NCBI GenBank assembly: GCA_022823225.1 | Contig: JAJDXM010000085.1 | Coordinates: forward strand, 84,798 to 148,797 | DNA from: Gemmatimonadota bacterium | GTDB lineage: Bacteria > Gemmatimonadota > Gemmatimonadetes > Longimicrobiales > Gaopeijiaceae | Direction of reading: 5' to 3' | DNA: 64,000 nt | Shown here: piece by piece, positions 56,975 to 64,000 of the stretch | Position numbering within the stretch: position 1 is the stretch's first letter | How the letters are laid out: each line of letters begins with the position of its first letter | Translations under genes and position numbers: made by a program | Notes under the pieces: model-generated | The model's database searches: none | Told to the model about the DNA's origin: nothing | The model's input: only the letters and a program-made list of their open reading frames with translations

Positions 56975-58104
56975 CGCTGGTGCCCTCCCTCGTCGTCCCG
57001 GTCAGGATTGTTCGCTGGCACGGAGGCCCGAATGGTTGTTCCCTTGCCGGGAGCGCTTCGCACGGCGACGGTTCCGCCCACGAGGGCGGCGCGCTCGCGC
57101 ATTCCGGTCAGGCCGATGTGGCCGTCGCCGTCCAGCGCGTTTGCCTCCCTCCAAGCGAATCCTCGTCCGTCGTCGCGGATGGTGGCTGCGACGCTTCCGT
57201 CGGCGGCTCCGAGCGTCACCACGGCTTCACTCGCTCCCGAGTGCCGCACCGCGTTGGTCACGGCCTCCTGCACGATCCGGTAGAGCGCAAGAGCACCAAT
57301 CGCGTCCAGTTTGCCGTCCACCGGTTCCAGCTTGGCGTCGATCCTGAACCCGTATACGTCCTCGACATCGCGGAACATCGAGTGCAGCGCGGAAGCGAGC
57401 CCCTGGTGGTCCAGCGCCGGGGGAAGGAGGCCGCGGATCATCCGCTTGACGCCGCCGATTGCGTCTCCGATCTCCTCGGCGATCCGCTCGCGCGCCCGCT
57501 CCCGCTCGACATCGTCTCGCTCGTCGGCGAGCAGCTTGACCCGGATCTTCAGCGCAACCAGCGTCTGAAGGAACTCGTCGTGCAGTTCGTGCGACAGGTG
57601 CTTCCGCTCGTTCTCGGCCGCCGCGATCATCATGCTCGACAGCTTGCGTATCCGCCGCCAGGCGGAGATGTCGCGGACTGCGCAGATGACGTGTGCCGGT
57701 CCCGCGGCCAGATCCGAGGGGGCCAGGCTGATCTCGACCGGAATCGTCGTGCCGTCCTTGCGAACGGCTTCGAGTTCCAGTCCCCGGCCCATCGGGCGGG
57801 GCCTCGGGGCCTCGGCGTAGCGCTGGCGGTGACGCCGGTGCAGATCCCGGCTGGCTGGCGGGACCAGTCTTTCCACCGGAGAACCCTCGATCTCCTCACG
57901 GCTCCACCCGAACAGCGCGACGGCTTGCCGGTTGAGATCTCGGATCATCCCCTCTGAGTCCACAACCAACATCGCGTCCGGCGATGCCTCGAACACTGCG
58001 GTGTAGTCGCTTGGCTTGAGCAGATCCGGCTCCGTTCCGTCGGTCGGGCCGGCCGGGGTCCCGTGAGCACGGGAGTATCCCGGTGTCGGCCTTTGCTCAC
58101 CCAC
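56971..58104 (-). CDS. PAS-domain sensor histidine kinase (NarX/HisKA_3 type)
   Basis: Kinase partner of the adjacent regulator, 377 residues. A PAS domain (about 30-150: FEASPDAMLVVDSEGMIRDL, LFGWSREEIEGSPVERLVPP) is followed by a HisKA_3 dimerisation helix with the phospho-His in LSHELHDEFLQTL and a HATPase domain (LYRIVQEAVTNAVRHSGA, RDDGRGF). No membrane segment, so it senses a cytoplasmic signal. The start is uncertain: GTG 58104 is used; TTG codons at 58131 and 58149 would extend it. Confidence 0.9.
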   Translation of the reverse strand: MGEQRPTPGYSRAHGTPAGPTDGTEPDLLKPSDYTAVFEASPDAMLVVDSEGMIRDLNRQAVALFGWSREEIEGSPVERLVPPASRDLHRRHRQRYAEAPRPRPMGRGLELEAVRKDGTTIPVEISLAPSDLAAGPAHVICAVRDISAWRRIRKLSSMMIAAAENERKHLSHELHDEFLQTLVALKIRVKLLADERDDVERERARERIAEEIGDAIGGVKRMIRGLLPPALDHQGLASALHSMFRDVEDVYGFRIDAKLEPVDGKLDAIGALALYRIVQEAVTNAVRHSGASEAVVTLGAADGSVAATIRDDGRGFAWREANALDGDGHIGLTGMRERAALVGGTVAVRSAPGKGTTIRASVPANNPDRDDEGGHQR

Positions 58105-58470
58105 AAGATGCGCGCCGTCCGAAACTGTCAAGTGATCCCGCCAAGTCAACTGTGGTTGCGATTCCGTCAGCGTCCGGGTCCGGGACCATCAGGCACCCCC
58201 AAGGCCACGCGCCCTTCCCGAGCGGCGCCCCCGGCCGGGCGGCGCATACCTCTCGTGGGGCGGCGAAGAGACTGCGGGAGCGGAATGGTCGCGACCCGCT
58301 GCAAGTCCATGTCGTCCGTCACGACGCCCAGAAGGTGCGAGTCCGACACCCTGAATGCCACAGGGGAAACCACCCATCGCGGTGCGCCAACGGGGGTGCG
58401 AGCGGGCACCTCATCGGGTCCGCGTCCCCCCCCTTCCGGTTGCTGGAGGGGGGGACGCGGACCGAGGCAG
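58105..58470. other. Intergenic region upstream of the kinase and downstream of the propeller gene
   Basis: About 365 bp. It contains a strong GC-rich hairpin (58417-58463, listed separately) downstream of the propeller stop. Upstream of the kinase, TTGACA (58131-58126 on the minus strand) could be a -35 element, but no convincing -10 follows. No gene seen. Confidence 0.5.
58417..58463 (-). terminator. Strong GC-rich hairpin, probable terminator of the beta-propeller gene
   Basis: A perfect 16-base-pair stem, GGTCCGCGTCCCCCCC with GGGGGGGACGCGGACC, around a 15-base loop, starting eight bases after the propeller stop codon. No T-tract follows, so it may act as an mRNA 3' stabiliser or a Rho-linked pause rather than a classic intrinsic terminator. 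Confidence 0.6.
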
Positions 58471-59586
58471 TTACTTGGCCGCGCGGTAGATTGCGACCTT
58501 CGGGACCATCTGATCCGTGTATTCCAAGACGCTGACGGCCGGTTCTCCACCGAGGGTCAGCAGACGCACGCCAGCCGAATCCCACGTCCGGAAGCCGACG
58601 TGAACGCGACCCTCAAGGTCGAATACGTCAAGACGCGTATCACGGTAGCCGTCCGCTTGGTGCTGTTCGATCACCACTTCCTGGCCGAGGGTCGTCAATT
58701 CCGCTTCCCGCCAACCCGGATCCGCAATGCTCGTCAACATCCACAGATGCCCGGACGAAGTCACGGCGAGCGAGCGAAGCAGTGTCGGCGGTCGTTCTTT
58801 CCCAATTTCCGGATACCTCGTCACCGGTGGGAACCACGGGAGTTCTCCGGCAATGCTCTGGACGAGTTCCCCGTCCACCGACCATTCTGCGATCGTCGGC
58901 CGCGCGGCCTTCCCCACCCATACGGTGCCGGTGGCGCTCACGCCACTCGCCGCCACCGAACCGGCATAGGGATCGGTGACGGCCCAGTTGGAACCGACCG
59001 CTCCAAAGTGACGCTGCGGCTCACCAGTCGCCACATTGACGACATGCAGCGGTTGAGCCACGAAGTCCGGTCGGCGGTCAATTGCAGCCATCACGATGTG
59101 GTCCCCATCCAAGGGCATGAAGTCGCCGGTTCCCACCATCGGGTGCCGGGCTTCTCCAAGGGTTTGCCCGGATCCGTCGAACGACAGCCAGGAGCGCCTT
59201 CGCCAGTCAAGCACGACGATCCGGTCGCCCACGAAGTTCACATCCACGATCCCGCCGATCTCGCCCGGCCCCTCGCCGGATCGACCCACGAGATGTAGGA
59301 ACTGGCCGCTGTGATCGAAGACCTTGACTGGTCCGGCGCTGGGCTTGATGAACACCACAAAACCATGCTGCTCATGCCAACGCACGAACACGTCCCCGCC
59401 TTCGATGATCCCCTGTCCCTCGGCGTCGCCAAGGCGAACCACCAAGTCCAGGTCCACGTCGCATTGCCGGCAAGGGACGACCTCGTCCCAATGGTTGATC
59501 GCCTGACCATGGAGCAAGACAGGCCAACCTCCCGCAGCAAGCCCAGCAAGGAACGTCCCGGTGACTACGGAAGCTCGACCCAACAT
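58471..59586 (-). CDS. Exported six-bladed beta-propeller protein
   Basis: A 371-residue exported protein with an N-terminal signal segment (SVVTGTFLAGLAAGGWPVLL, about 6-25), a CRQCDVDL segment, and about six beta-propeller repeats (FDHSGQFLHLVGRSGEGPGE, IVVLDWRRRSWLSFDGSG, VFDLEGRVHVGF). This is the six-bladed (BF2992/NHL-like) propeller type common in Bacteroidota and Gemmatimonadota; roles are mostly unknown. The ATG overlaps the Cys-rich gene stop (TAATG), so both are translated together. Confidence 0.8.
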   Translation of the reverse strand: MLGRASVVTGTFLAGLAAGGWPVLLHGQAINHWDEVVPCRQCDVDLDLVVRLGDAEGQGIIEGGDVFVRWHEQHGFVVFIKPSAGPVKVFDHSGQFLHLVGRSGEGPGEIGGIVDVNFVGDRIVVLDWRRRSWLSFDGSGQTLGEARHPMVGTGDFMPLDGDHIVMAAIDRRPDFVAQPLHVVNVATGEPQRHFGAVGSNWAVTDPYAGSVAASGVSATGTVWVGKAARPTIAEWSVDGELVQSIAGELPWFPPVTRYPEIGKERPPTLLRSLAVTSSGHLWMLTSIADPGWREAELTTLGQEVVIEQHQADGYRDTRLDVFDLEGRVHVGFRTWDSAGVRLLTLGGEPAVSVLEYTDQMVPKVAIYRAAK

Positions 59587-60110
59587 TATTCGATACCCAG
59601 TTCACGCTGTTGGTCTGGAGTCAGTTCTACCGAGGCCAGGACCAAGCCCTCGCACCCCATGATCTGAACGGCCCGCCTGTCCTGATTCAGGAGCAGGTTG
59701 GCCTCCGCTCGACCAATGGAGGCCAAGGTATTCGCCGGAATCGACGGGATCATCTGGATCAGGGTTCGCAGATCATCGGGAGCCAGCGTGTAGGTGGGGT
59801 CGCACTGGTGCGGATAACAACCCGAGCCCCCCACACACGCATGGATCTCGCCGCCGTCGTTTCCGAACGGGGTCGACTCGTTTAGGTGTGCGCCCGCTCC
59901 GGTACACGGGGACAACTCGCAGTTGGTGCTGCAGGACGAGGCGTCGTAGTCCAGGAGGGTGAGGACCATGGTTTCCGTGTCCGGGTCGTCCGGACTGCCC
60001 GTGGTGCCGGTCCACGCTACGGAAAGCGTGTTTGCCGCCACCAGCACTGCGCCGACGGACGGAATCACCGCGGCGAAGGCGGGAACGATGTGAGTCAGCC
60101 ACTTGTTCAT
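59586..60110 (-). CDS. Small exported Cys-rich protein of unknown function
   Basis: A 174-residue protein with an N-terminal hydrophobic segment (about 8-32) that could be a signal peptide, followed by an acidic stretch. A cluster of six cysteines (60, 64, 69, 92, 98, 103) lies in the middle, a seventh is near 153. The even cluster suggests disulphides after export. ATG 60110 is preceded by AAAGGAG, a good site. It overlaps the propeller gene, and the ABC transporter genes are divergent across a 312-bp region; whether it is their substrate is inference. Confidence 0.7.
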   Translation of the reverse strand: MNKWLTHIVPAFAAVIPSVGAVLVAANTLSVAWTGTTGSPDDPDTETMVLTLLDYDASSCSTNCELSPCTGAGAHLNESTPFGNDGGEIHACVGGSGCYPHQCDPTYTLAPDDLRTLIQMIPSIPANTLASIGRAEANLLLNQDRRAVQIMGCEGLVLASVELTPDQQRELGIE

Positions 60111-60422
60111 GAGAAGTCTCCTTTCAGATTGATGTGATCGGCGCCCCCAAGCGGCTCCATGAAGGGCGGCCGAATACGCAACTCCAAGATGGGCAGTGCT
60201 TCTGGACGCTCCTAGAGGGAAATCCCGGAAGTTTTGACGGGAGAAACCAGCAGCGTCGTTGACGGGAGATTCCCCCCAAACCGGGGCTGGACGTTCCGGA
60301 CAATCGCCTTGACGCGCTTTCCGCGTTGTCGTTTTCTTCTTCTGACGGGCGGACGACCAGGTGTTCGGAATCCCGCCCAGCCCACCGAAACACGCCGACG
60401 CACTCGACCGCATCCCTGTGGT
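60111..60422. promoter_or_regulatory. Divergent regulatory region between the Cys-rich gene and the ABC transporter
   Basis: 312 bp serving both directions. It contains an exact direct repeat TTGACGGGAGA at 60234-60244 and 60259-60269, 25 bp apart, that could be paired regulator sites, and TTGACG near 60309 as a possible -35 for the transporter. No gene was found. Confidence 0.4.
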
Positions 60423-61361
60423 ATGCAAGCAATCCAGACCTTCGATCTGACCAAGCGCTACGGGACGCGCGCCGCGAAGTCGGTGCTGGCCGTGGACCGA
60501 ATCTCCTTCGCAGTCGAGCGGGGCCAGGTGTTCGGCTTCCTCGGCCCCAACGGAAGCGGCAAGACGACCACCATCGGGATGCTCGTGGGCACCATCAAGC
60601 CCACGGGCGGCAGCTTCAACCTGTTCGGCGCGTCCGGTCCGAAGGACCTCATGACCGTCCGCACCCGCGTCGGCGCCACGCTGGAGACACCCAACTTCTA
60701 TCCGTACATGAGCGGTCGCGACAACCTGCGCATTGCCGCCGGGGTCAAGGGGGTGGGCCGTCCACGCATCGAGGAGTGCTTGGAACTGGTCGGCCTGTCG
60801 GATCGCGCGAAGCACCGCTTCAAGACCTATTCGCTGGGCATGAAGCAGCGGCTGGCGCTCGCGGCCACCATGCTGAGCGATCCCGAACTGATCATCCTCG
60901 ACGAGCCCGCGAACGGGCTCGACCCACAGGGCATCCGGGAGATCCGCGAGATCATCGGCATCCTAGCGGAACGGGGCAAGACGATCTTCCTGTCGAGCCA
61001 CCTGCTCGCGGAAGTCGAGCGCACCTGCTCCCACGTCGCGATCATTCGCAAGGGGCGGATCGTCACATCCGGCGCGGTGGCTGAGGTGGTGGGCGAAGGG
61101 AGTGCGGTGCTGCTGCGCGCGGAGGACACCGACGCGCTCGCGGGCGCGATGGAAGCCTATCCGGGCGCATCATCGGTGCGCCGGACCGACGAGGGCGTCA
61201 TCGCCGCGCTGGAGTCGAACGACCTGGGCAGCGTAACACGCTACCTGGCGGGACAGGGGGTCTACCTGTCCCATCTGGCTCCGTACCGGCCGAGCCTGGA
61301 AGAAGTCTTCATCGACATCACCGGCGGTGCGGTGGATTCGATGACGGAGATCGCATCGTGA
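60423..61361 (+). CDS. ABC transporter ATPase, ABC-2 type (bacitracin/lantibiotic-efflux-like)
   Basis: The 312-residue product has Walker A GPNGSGKTTTIGMLVG, signature LGMKQRLALAATML (a SLGMKQ variant of LSGGQ typical of efflux-type ABC-2 ATPases), Walker B LIILDEPANGLDP and switch SSHLLAEVE. The start is ATG 60423, weakly preceded by a binding site. It overlaps the permease gene by four bases. The LGMKQR form and the single ABC-2 partner suggest export of a peptide or antibiotic-like compound; the substrate is unknown. Confidence 0.9.
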   Translation: MQAIQTFDLTKRYGTRAAKSVLAVDRISFAVERGQVFGFLGPNGSGKTTTIGMLVGTIKPTGGSFNLFGASGPKDLMTVRTRVGATLETPNFYPYMSGRDNLRIAAGVKGVGRPRIEECLELVGLSDRAKHRFKTYSLGMKQRLALAATMLSDPELIILDEPANGLDPQGIREIREIIGILAERGKTIFLSSHLLAEVERTCSHVAIIRKGRIVTSGAVAEVVGEGSAVLLRAEDTDALAGAMEAYPGASSVRRTDEGVIAALESNDLGSVTRYLAGQGVYLSHLAPYRPSLEEVFIDITGGAVDSMTEIAS

Positions 61362-62185
61362 AGATCCTGGGCGTCCTTCTGCGGATCGAATGGCTCAAGG
61401 CGGTAAAGCGGCGAGCCTTCTGGGTGGCCGTGGCCGCATTCGCCGCGTTCACCGCGCTTCCCGCCGTCGAAAGGGTCCGCAACGCCCGAAGCGACCCGAG
61501 CTCGGTCTACGCCCTTCCGGAAAGCTGGCCGGACATTCTGGGCACCGCCACCGGGGTGGGACCGTTGTTCGTCGGCGTACTGATGATCCTGCTCTTCGCA
61601 CCCGAATTCACTTGGCGCACGGCGCGCCAGAACGTGATCGACGGACTCAGCAAGGAGCGGTTCTACGCCGGGAAGGCCGTCGTGCTCGCCGGACTGATCC
61701 TGCTCTTCATGGGAACGACTGTGCTCATCGGGGTCGGCAGTACGATGCTCAGCCCCGGCGGGGGCGGCCCCGGTTTCATCCGGTCAAGCGATCTCAGCTA
61801 CATGAGCGGCCTCGCCGTGGGCATGCTCGTCTTCGGCAGCGCGGGGATGATGCTCTCCGCACACCTCCGCTCTTCGGGATCCGCGTTGGCCATTCTGCTG
61901 CTGTACCTCTTCGTCGAAGAGGCCGTCACGAGGCTGATGTTGGGGGCGGAGATCAATGCCCTTAGCGCCGCGGCGGAGTTTCTTCCGTTCAATCTGGTCG
62001 AGGACCTCGGGGACGATCTGGCCCACTATCCCGATGTGCTGGTCGACGTGAACGCGGATCGTGCGGAGCGGGGACTCGCACCCCTTGTGTTTCTGAAGGT
62101 CGGGATGCTCGCCGCCGCGGCTCTGGCCTATAGCGCATCCTTTCTCGGCCGGGCGCTACTGAGCATGCGCAGGCGCGACCTGTAG
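61358..62185 (+). CDS. ABC-2 type transporter permease
   Basis: The 275-residue partner has about six membrane segments, the first at about 20-34 (FWVAVAAFAAFTALP) and others near 66-85, 105-125, 143-165, 170-190 and 240-262. The charged cytoplasmic segment FTWRTARQNVIDGLSKERFY is typical of the family. GTG 61358 overlaps the ATPase stop (GTGA). No third subunit follows. Confidence 0.85.
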   Translation: MKILGVLLRIEWLKAVKRRAFWVAVAAFAAFTALPAVERVRNARSDPSSVYALPESWPDILGTATGVGPLFVGVLMILLFAPEFTWRTARQNVIDGLSKERFYAGKAVVLAGLILLFMGTTVLIGVGSTMLSPGGGGPGFIRSSDLSYMSGLAVGMLVFGSAGMMLSAHLRSSGSALAILLLYLFVEEAVTRLMLGAEINALSAAAEFLPFNLVEDLGDDLAHYPDVLVDVNADRAERGLAPLVFLKVGMLAAAALAYSASFLGRALLSMRRRDL

Positions 62186-62461
62186 GGCATGTCCGAGGGT
62201 CCAGTCAAGGTCGACCTGCCCACGGCCGTCATTGTCAACCGTGTTAAGGGCGGGGCTGTAACCCCGTATCGGGGAGTCGGACGGGCTGGGCAGTGTGTCG
62301 CCGGGCGTGCTGGTGGATGTCGGCCGAGCATCGCACCGGGAAGGGCGAGGAAGTGCTCGGGTCAACGGTCGCACCAACCTCGCCCAGGGGTGCGAAGGGG
62401 AGCAGAGCATCCCCTCCGCGACCACCGCCGGGGTTCGAAGGGGCGGAGTCCCTCGTCAGCC

Positions 62462-62481
62462 TCCTTGTGGCCACAAGGAGT
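62462..62481. repeat. Perfect 20-bp palindrome
   Basis: CTCCTTGTGGCCACAAGGAG is identical to its own reverse complement. It is 1.3 kb upstream of the integrase start and immediately before another hairpin. It could be a recombinase or regulator site; nothing proves it. Confidence 0.6.
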
Positions 62482-62484
62482 ATG

Positions 62485-62518
62485 CTGGCTGAACGACCTA
62501 ACAGTCGCTCAGCCAGCC
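62485..62518. repeat. Stem-loop with 13-bp stem
   Basis: GCTGGCTGA-A-CGAC pairs with GTCG-C-TCAGCCAGC around the loop CTAACA, with one mismatch. It follows the 20-bp palindrome by three bases. It could be a terminator or part of an attachment site. Confidence 0.55.
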
Positions 62519-62644
62519 CCACGGCGGCCCGCAGAACCCTCCCCGCGCGCCGCCCGAGACGGCGTTGGCCGGGCCGTCCCGGGCAAGCGGCTTGGCCTCT
62601 TGGTTGCCAGCCTCACGGACGGCGAGGGCGAACTGGCCGACCCG

Positions 62645-63024
62645 TCACTGCTTGGCGTCGGCGGCGCGCTCATGCGCCGCCCGGTTTCCGGTCTCCCCGT
62701 ACCCCTCGGGGACCGGCGATCGTCGCTCAGACGGCACCACGGCCCGTATTTTCCCCCAATGCTCCGGTTCCACCCGAAAAACGGCCCCGGAGGCAAGGTC
62801 CGGGGTCTCTCCGGCATGGCCCGCCACCCGATGCACGGCGAGCAGGGCGCCCTTCCCGACGTGGCGGCGGAACATCCACAAGTCCTGCGGCGTTGCGGCC
62901 GATCCGAAACCGGAGCGTGGCGGATGGCGTAGAGGCTGACGGCGGCCTCGTCCACGAGCCGGATTTCCGCCCGTTCGGAAGGCGGAACGACACAGGGCTC
63001 GCCGGTGCCCCCGGCGCTCCCCAC
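62645..63024 (-). pseudogene. Possible frameshifted gene remnant
   Basis: On the minus strand, AEIRLVDEAAVSLYAIRHA and, after a frame change near 62905, PQDLWMFRRHVGKGALLAVH, HAGETPDLASGAVFRVEPEH and WGKIRAVVPSE look like real protein in contrast to the surrounding frames, with a stop at 62645. The family is unknown; a frameshift mutation, a sequencing error or chance are all possible. Confidence 0.3.
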
Positions 63025-63820
63025 TTACGACCGTACTGGAGCGCGCATTCGACACGGGGTGCCGATGCGCACTTCGACTCCCCGGCGATGCGCACCACAC
63101 TCGCTGCTTGTCGGCAGGCGCGGCAGAGTCTTCAGGATCTACCGCGCGCCCGACCGTGGCACACAGACCACTCGGGGCGTGACCGCGACCCACCTCGCCG
63201 AGGGCTCGGTGCGGGTTCGGGGCCGGGTTGGCTTGCGCACCCCCGCCCCCGAGCCCTTGGGGTACTACGGTCCAACGATCCGTCCCGGAAGGGGGCTGAG
63301 CGCCGCCTCGCAGCGGCGGAGCATTCGTTGGAGGACCGGCTGGCCGACGTTGGGCAGTTCGACATCGCCGACCGAGACCGGGACGAACCGAACCGGCTCG
63401 CCCGTTGGCCTTCCCGCAAGGGATCGCTGCTTCGGAGCGACCCCCGCGGAGGGTGGGATGGAGTGCACATCCCAACCTCCGCAGATGCCACGGCAGGCAT
63501 CGAAAAATGGGGGTCGCTCCAGCCACGGCCTCCGTTTCCGGCGCGGCACAGCCGCCCCGCAGGCCGTGGCACAACCGCAATCCAGACAAAGACTTGCGTA
63601 GACGAAGCCTTGCACGTCCAAACGACGATTCCGTGCACATCGGGTCTGTTGCACATGTGCGGCTCCATCCGGGCGCCGACCCATCCATTTCGGGTCTTGG
63701 ATCGACCTCCCGTCGATGCCGGGGAACTCGATCCCGCGCTCGCACTGGCGGAGAAGCCCTCTCTCCGCGATACTTCGTTCGCGCAGATCGTGCAGTCCAT
63801 CTATCGAGAGGAATCGAACG

Positions 63821-64000
63821 ATGGCACGCACGAAACGAAGTCGGCGCTCGTACGGCGCCGGCGAATGGGGCCGGAACCGGGTCAGGATCTTCCCGGACCC
63901 GAAGACCGGCATGTTCCAGATCGAGTGGCGAGAGAACGGGCGAAGGCTCACCCGGTCCCTCAAGCACCGTGACTGGCGGCGCGCGAAGCGGCAGGCGGAC
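63821..64000 (+). CDS. Site-specific tyrosine recombinase / phage integrase, N-terminal fragment (cut by window edge)
   Basis: The first 60 codons only. The sequence MARTKRSRRSYGAGEWGRNR is followed by an arm-binding-type beta motif: RVRIFPDPKTGMFQIEWREN, GRRLTRSLKHRDWRRAKRQA. This resembles the N-terminal arm/SAM-like start of many integrases, but the catalytic Arg/His/Tyr are outside the window. ATG 63821 has GAGAGGA eight bases before it. It marks a likely integrated element to the right of the window. Confidence 0.7.
   Translation, partial: MARTKRSRRSYGAGEWGRNRVRIFPDPKTGMFQIEWRENGRRLTRSLKHRDWRRAKRQAD

Larger units (their letters stand above)
62186..63820. other. Gene-poor 1.6-kb segment before the integrase
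   Basis: No intact gene could be supported. It contains a hairpin-prone sequence (CGGGG-CTGTAA-CCCCG at 62251-62266) after the transporter, a 20-bp perfect palindrome (62462-62481), a 34-base hairpin (62485-62518), and on the minus strand two adjacent protein-like stretches in different frames (about 63015-62910 and 62905-62645), which may be a frameshifted remnant. Long open frames on the plus strand here have no recognisable protein features and are probably GC artefacts. Confidence 0.5.

Noticed and set aside
62430..62440. GGTTCGAA, resembling a tRNA T-loop, near the integrase
   Set aside because: The flanking bases do not pair as a T-arm and no acceptor, D or anticodon stem is found on either strand.
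62293..63972. Long plus-strand open frame of about 560 codons across the gene-poor segment
   Set aside because: Composition is Pro/Arg/Gly-rich with no domain or motif, it runs through the palindromes and overlaps the integrase start in another frame; typical of stop-free frames in GC-rich DNA.

Overview
The window is GC-rich, densely packed DNA from a diderm (LPS-type) bacterium. Lnt, a LolA-like carrier, an LptD-like barrel, Tol-Pal, TatA/TatC and a PpiD-type foldase all imply an outer membrane. The mixture of gene families, very high GC, a six-bladed beta-propeller protein of a type common in Gemmatimonadota, and frequent GTG/TTG starts suggest Gemmatimonadota or a close relative; this placement is inference. 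No rRNA, tRNA or CRISPR array was seen.

Layout. (1) 1-20119, minus strand: one long co-directional run, transcribed aroQ, efp, accB, accC, ftsK, lolA-like, rimO, Gfo/Idh oxidoreductase, lnt, prfA, prmC, ylbF-like, tmk, ctpA-type protease, asparaginase, obgE, dprA, hemW, hrcA (cut by the left edge). Most neighbours overlap by a few bases, so translation is probably coupled. (2) 20141-20386: a MITE-like element with terminal inverted repeats, just upstream of aroQ; fragments of the same repeat occur elsewhere. (3) 20583-22409, plus: PpiD-type foldase, convergent with a minus-strand group (polyprenyl synthase, DUF4321-like protein, tatA). (4) 24298-37081, minus: epimerase, tolQ, tolR, TonB/TolA-like, tolB, pal, cpoB, nrdR, tatC, LptD-like barrel, Fn3-type lipoprotein, glutamate formimidoyltransferase. 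(5) 37243-39241, plus: two overlapping genes of unknown family inserted between minus-strand genes. (6) 39325-47368: SDR oxidoreductase, M20 hydrolase (plus), then relA/spoT, uvrB, tsaE, tsaB, rimI on the minus strand. (7) 47543-55115, plus: a carbohydrate-import operon (six-hairpin glycosidase, UgpC/MsmX-type ATPase, binding lipoprotein, two permeases), its genes overlapping end to start. (8) 55198-62185: an exported unknown protein, a PAS histidine kinase with NarL-type regulator, a Cys-rich exported protein with a beta-propeller protein, and a divergent ABC-2 type transporter. (9) 62186-63820: 1.6 kb without a convincing intact gene but with strong palindromes and a possible frameshifted remnant, followed at 63821 by the first 60 codons of a tyrosine-recombinase-like integrase, suggesting the edge of a mobile or integrated element.

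Functionally, the left 47 kb is mostly housekeeping: protein quality control, translation termination and modification (PrfA/PrmC, EF-P, RimO, RimI/TsaB/TsaE), fatty-acid initiation (AccBC), envelope lipoprotein and LPS handling, DNA repair and uptake, and the stringent response. The right 17 kb is accessory in character and holds most of the genes that could not be placed in a family.
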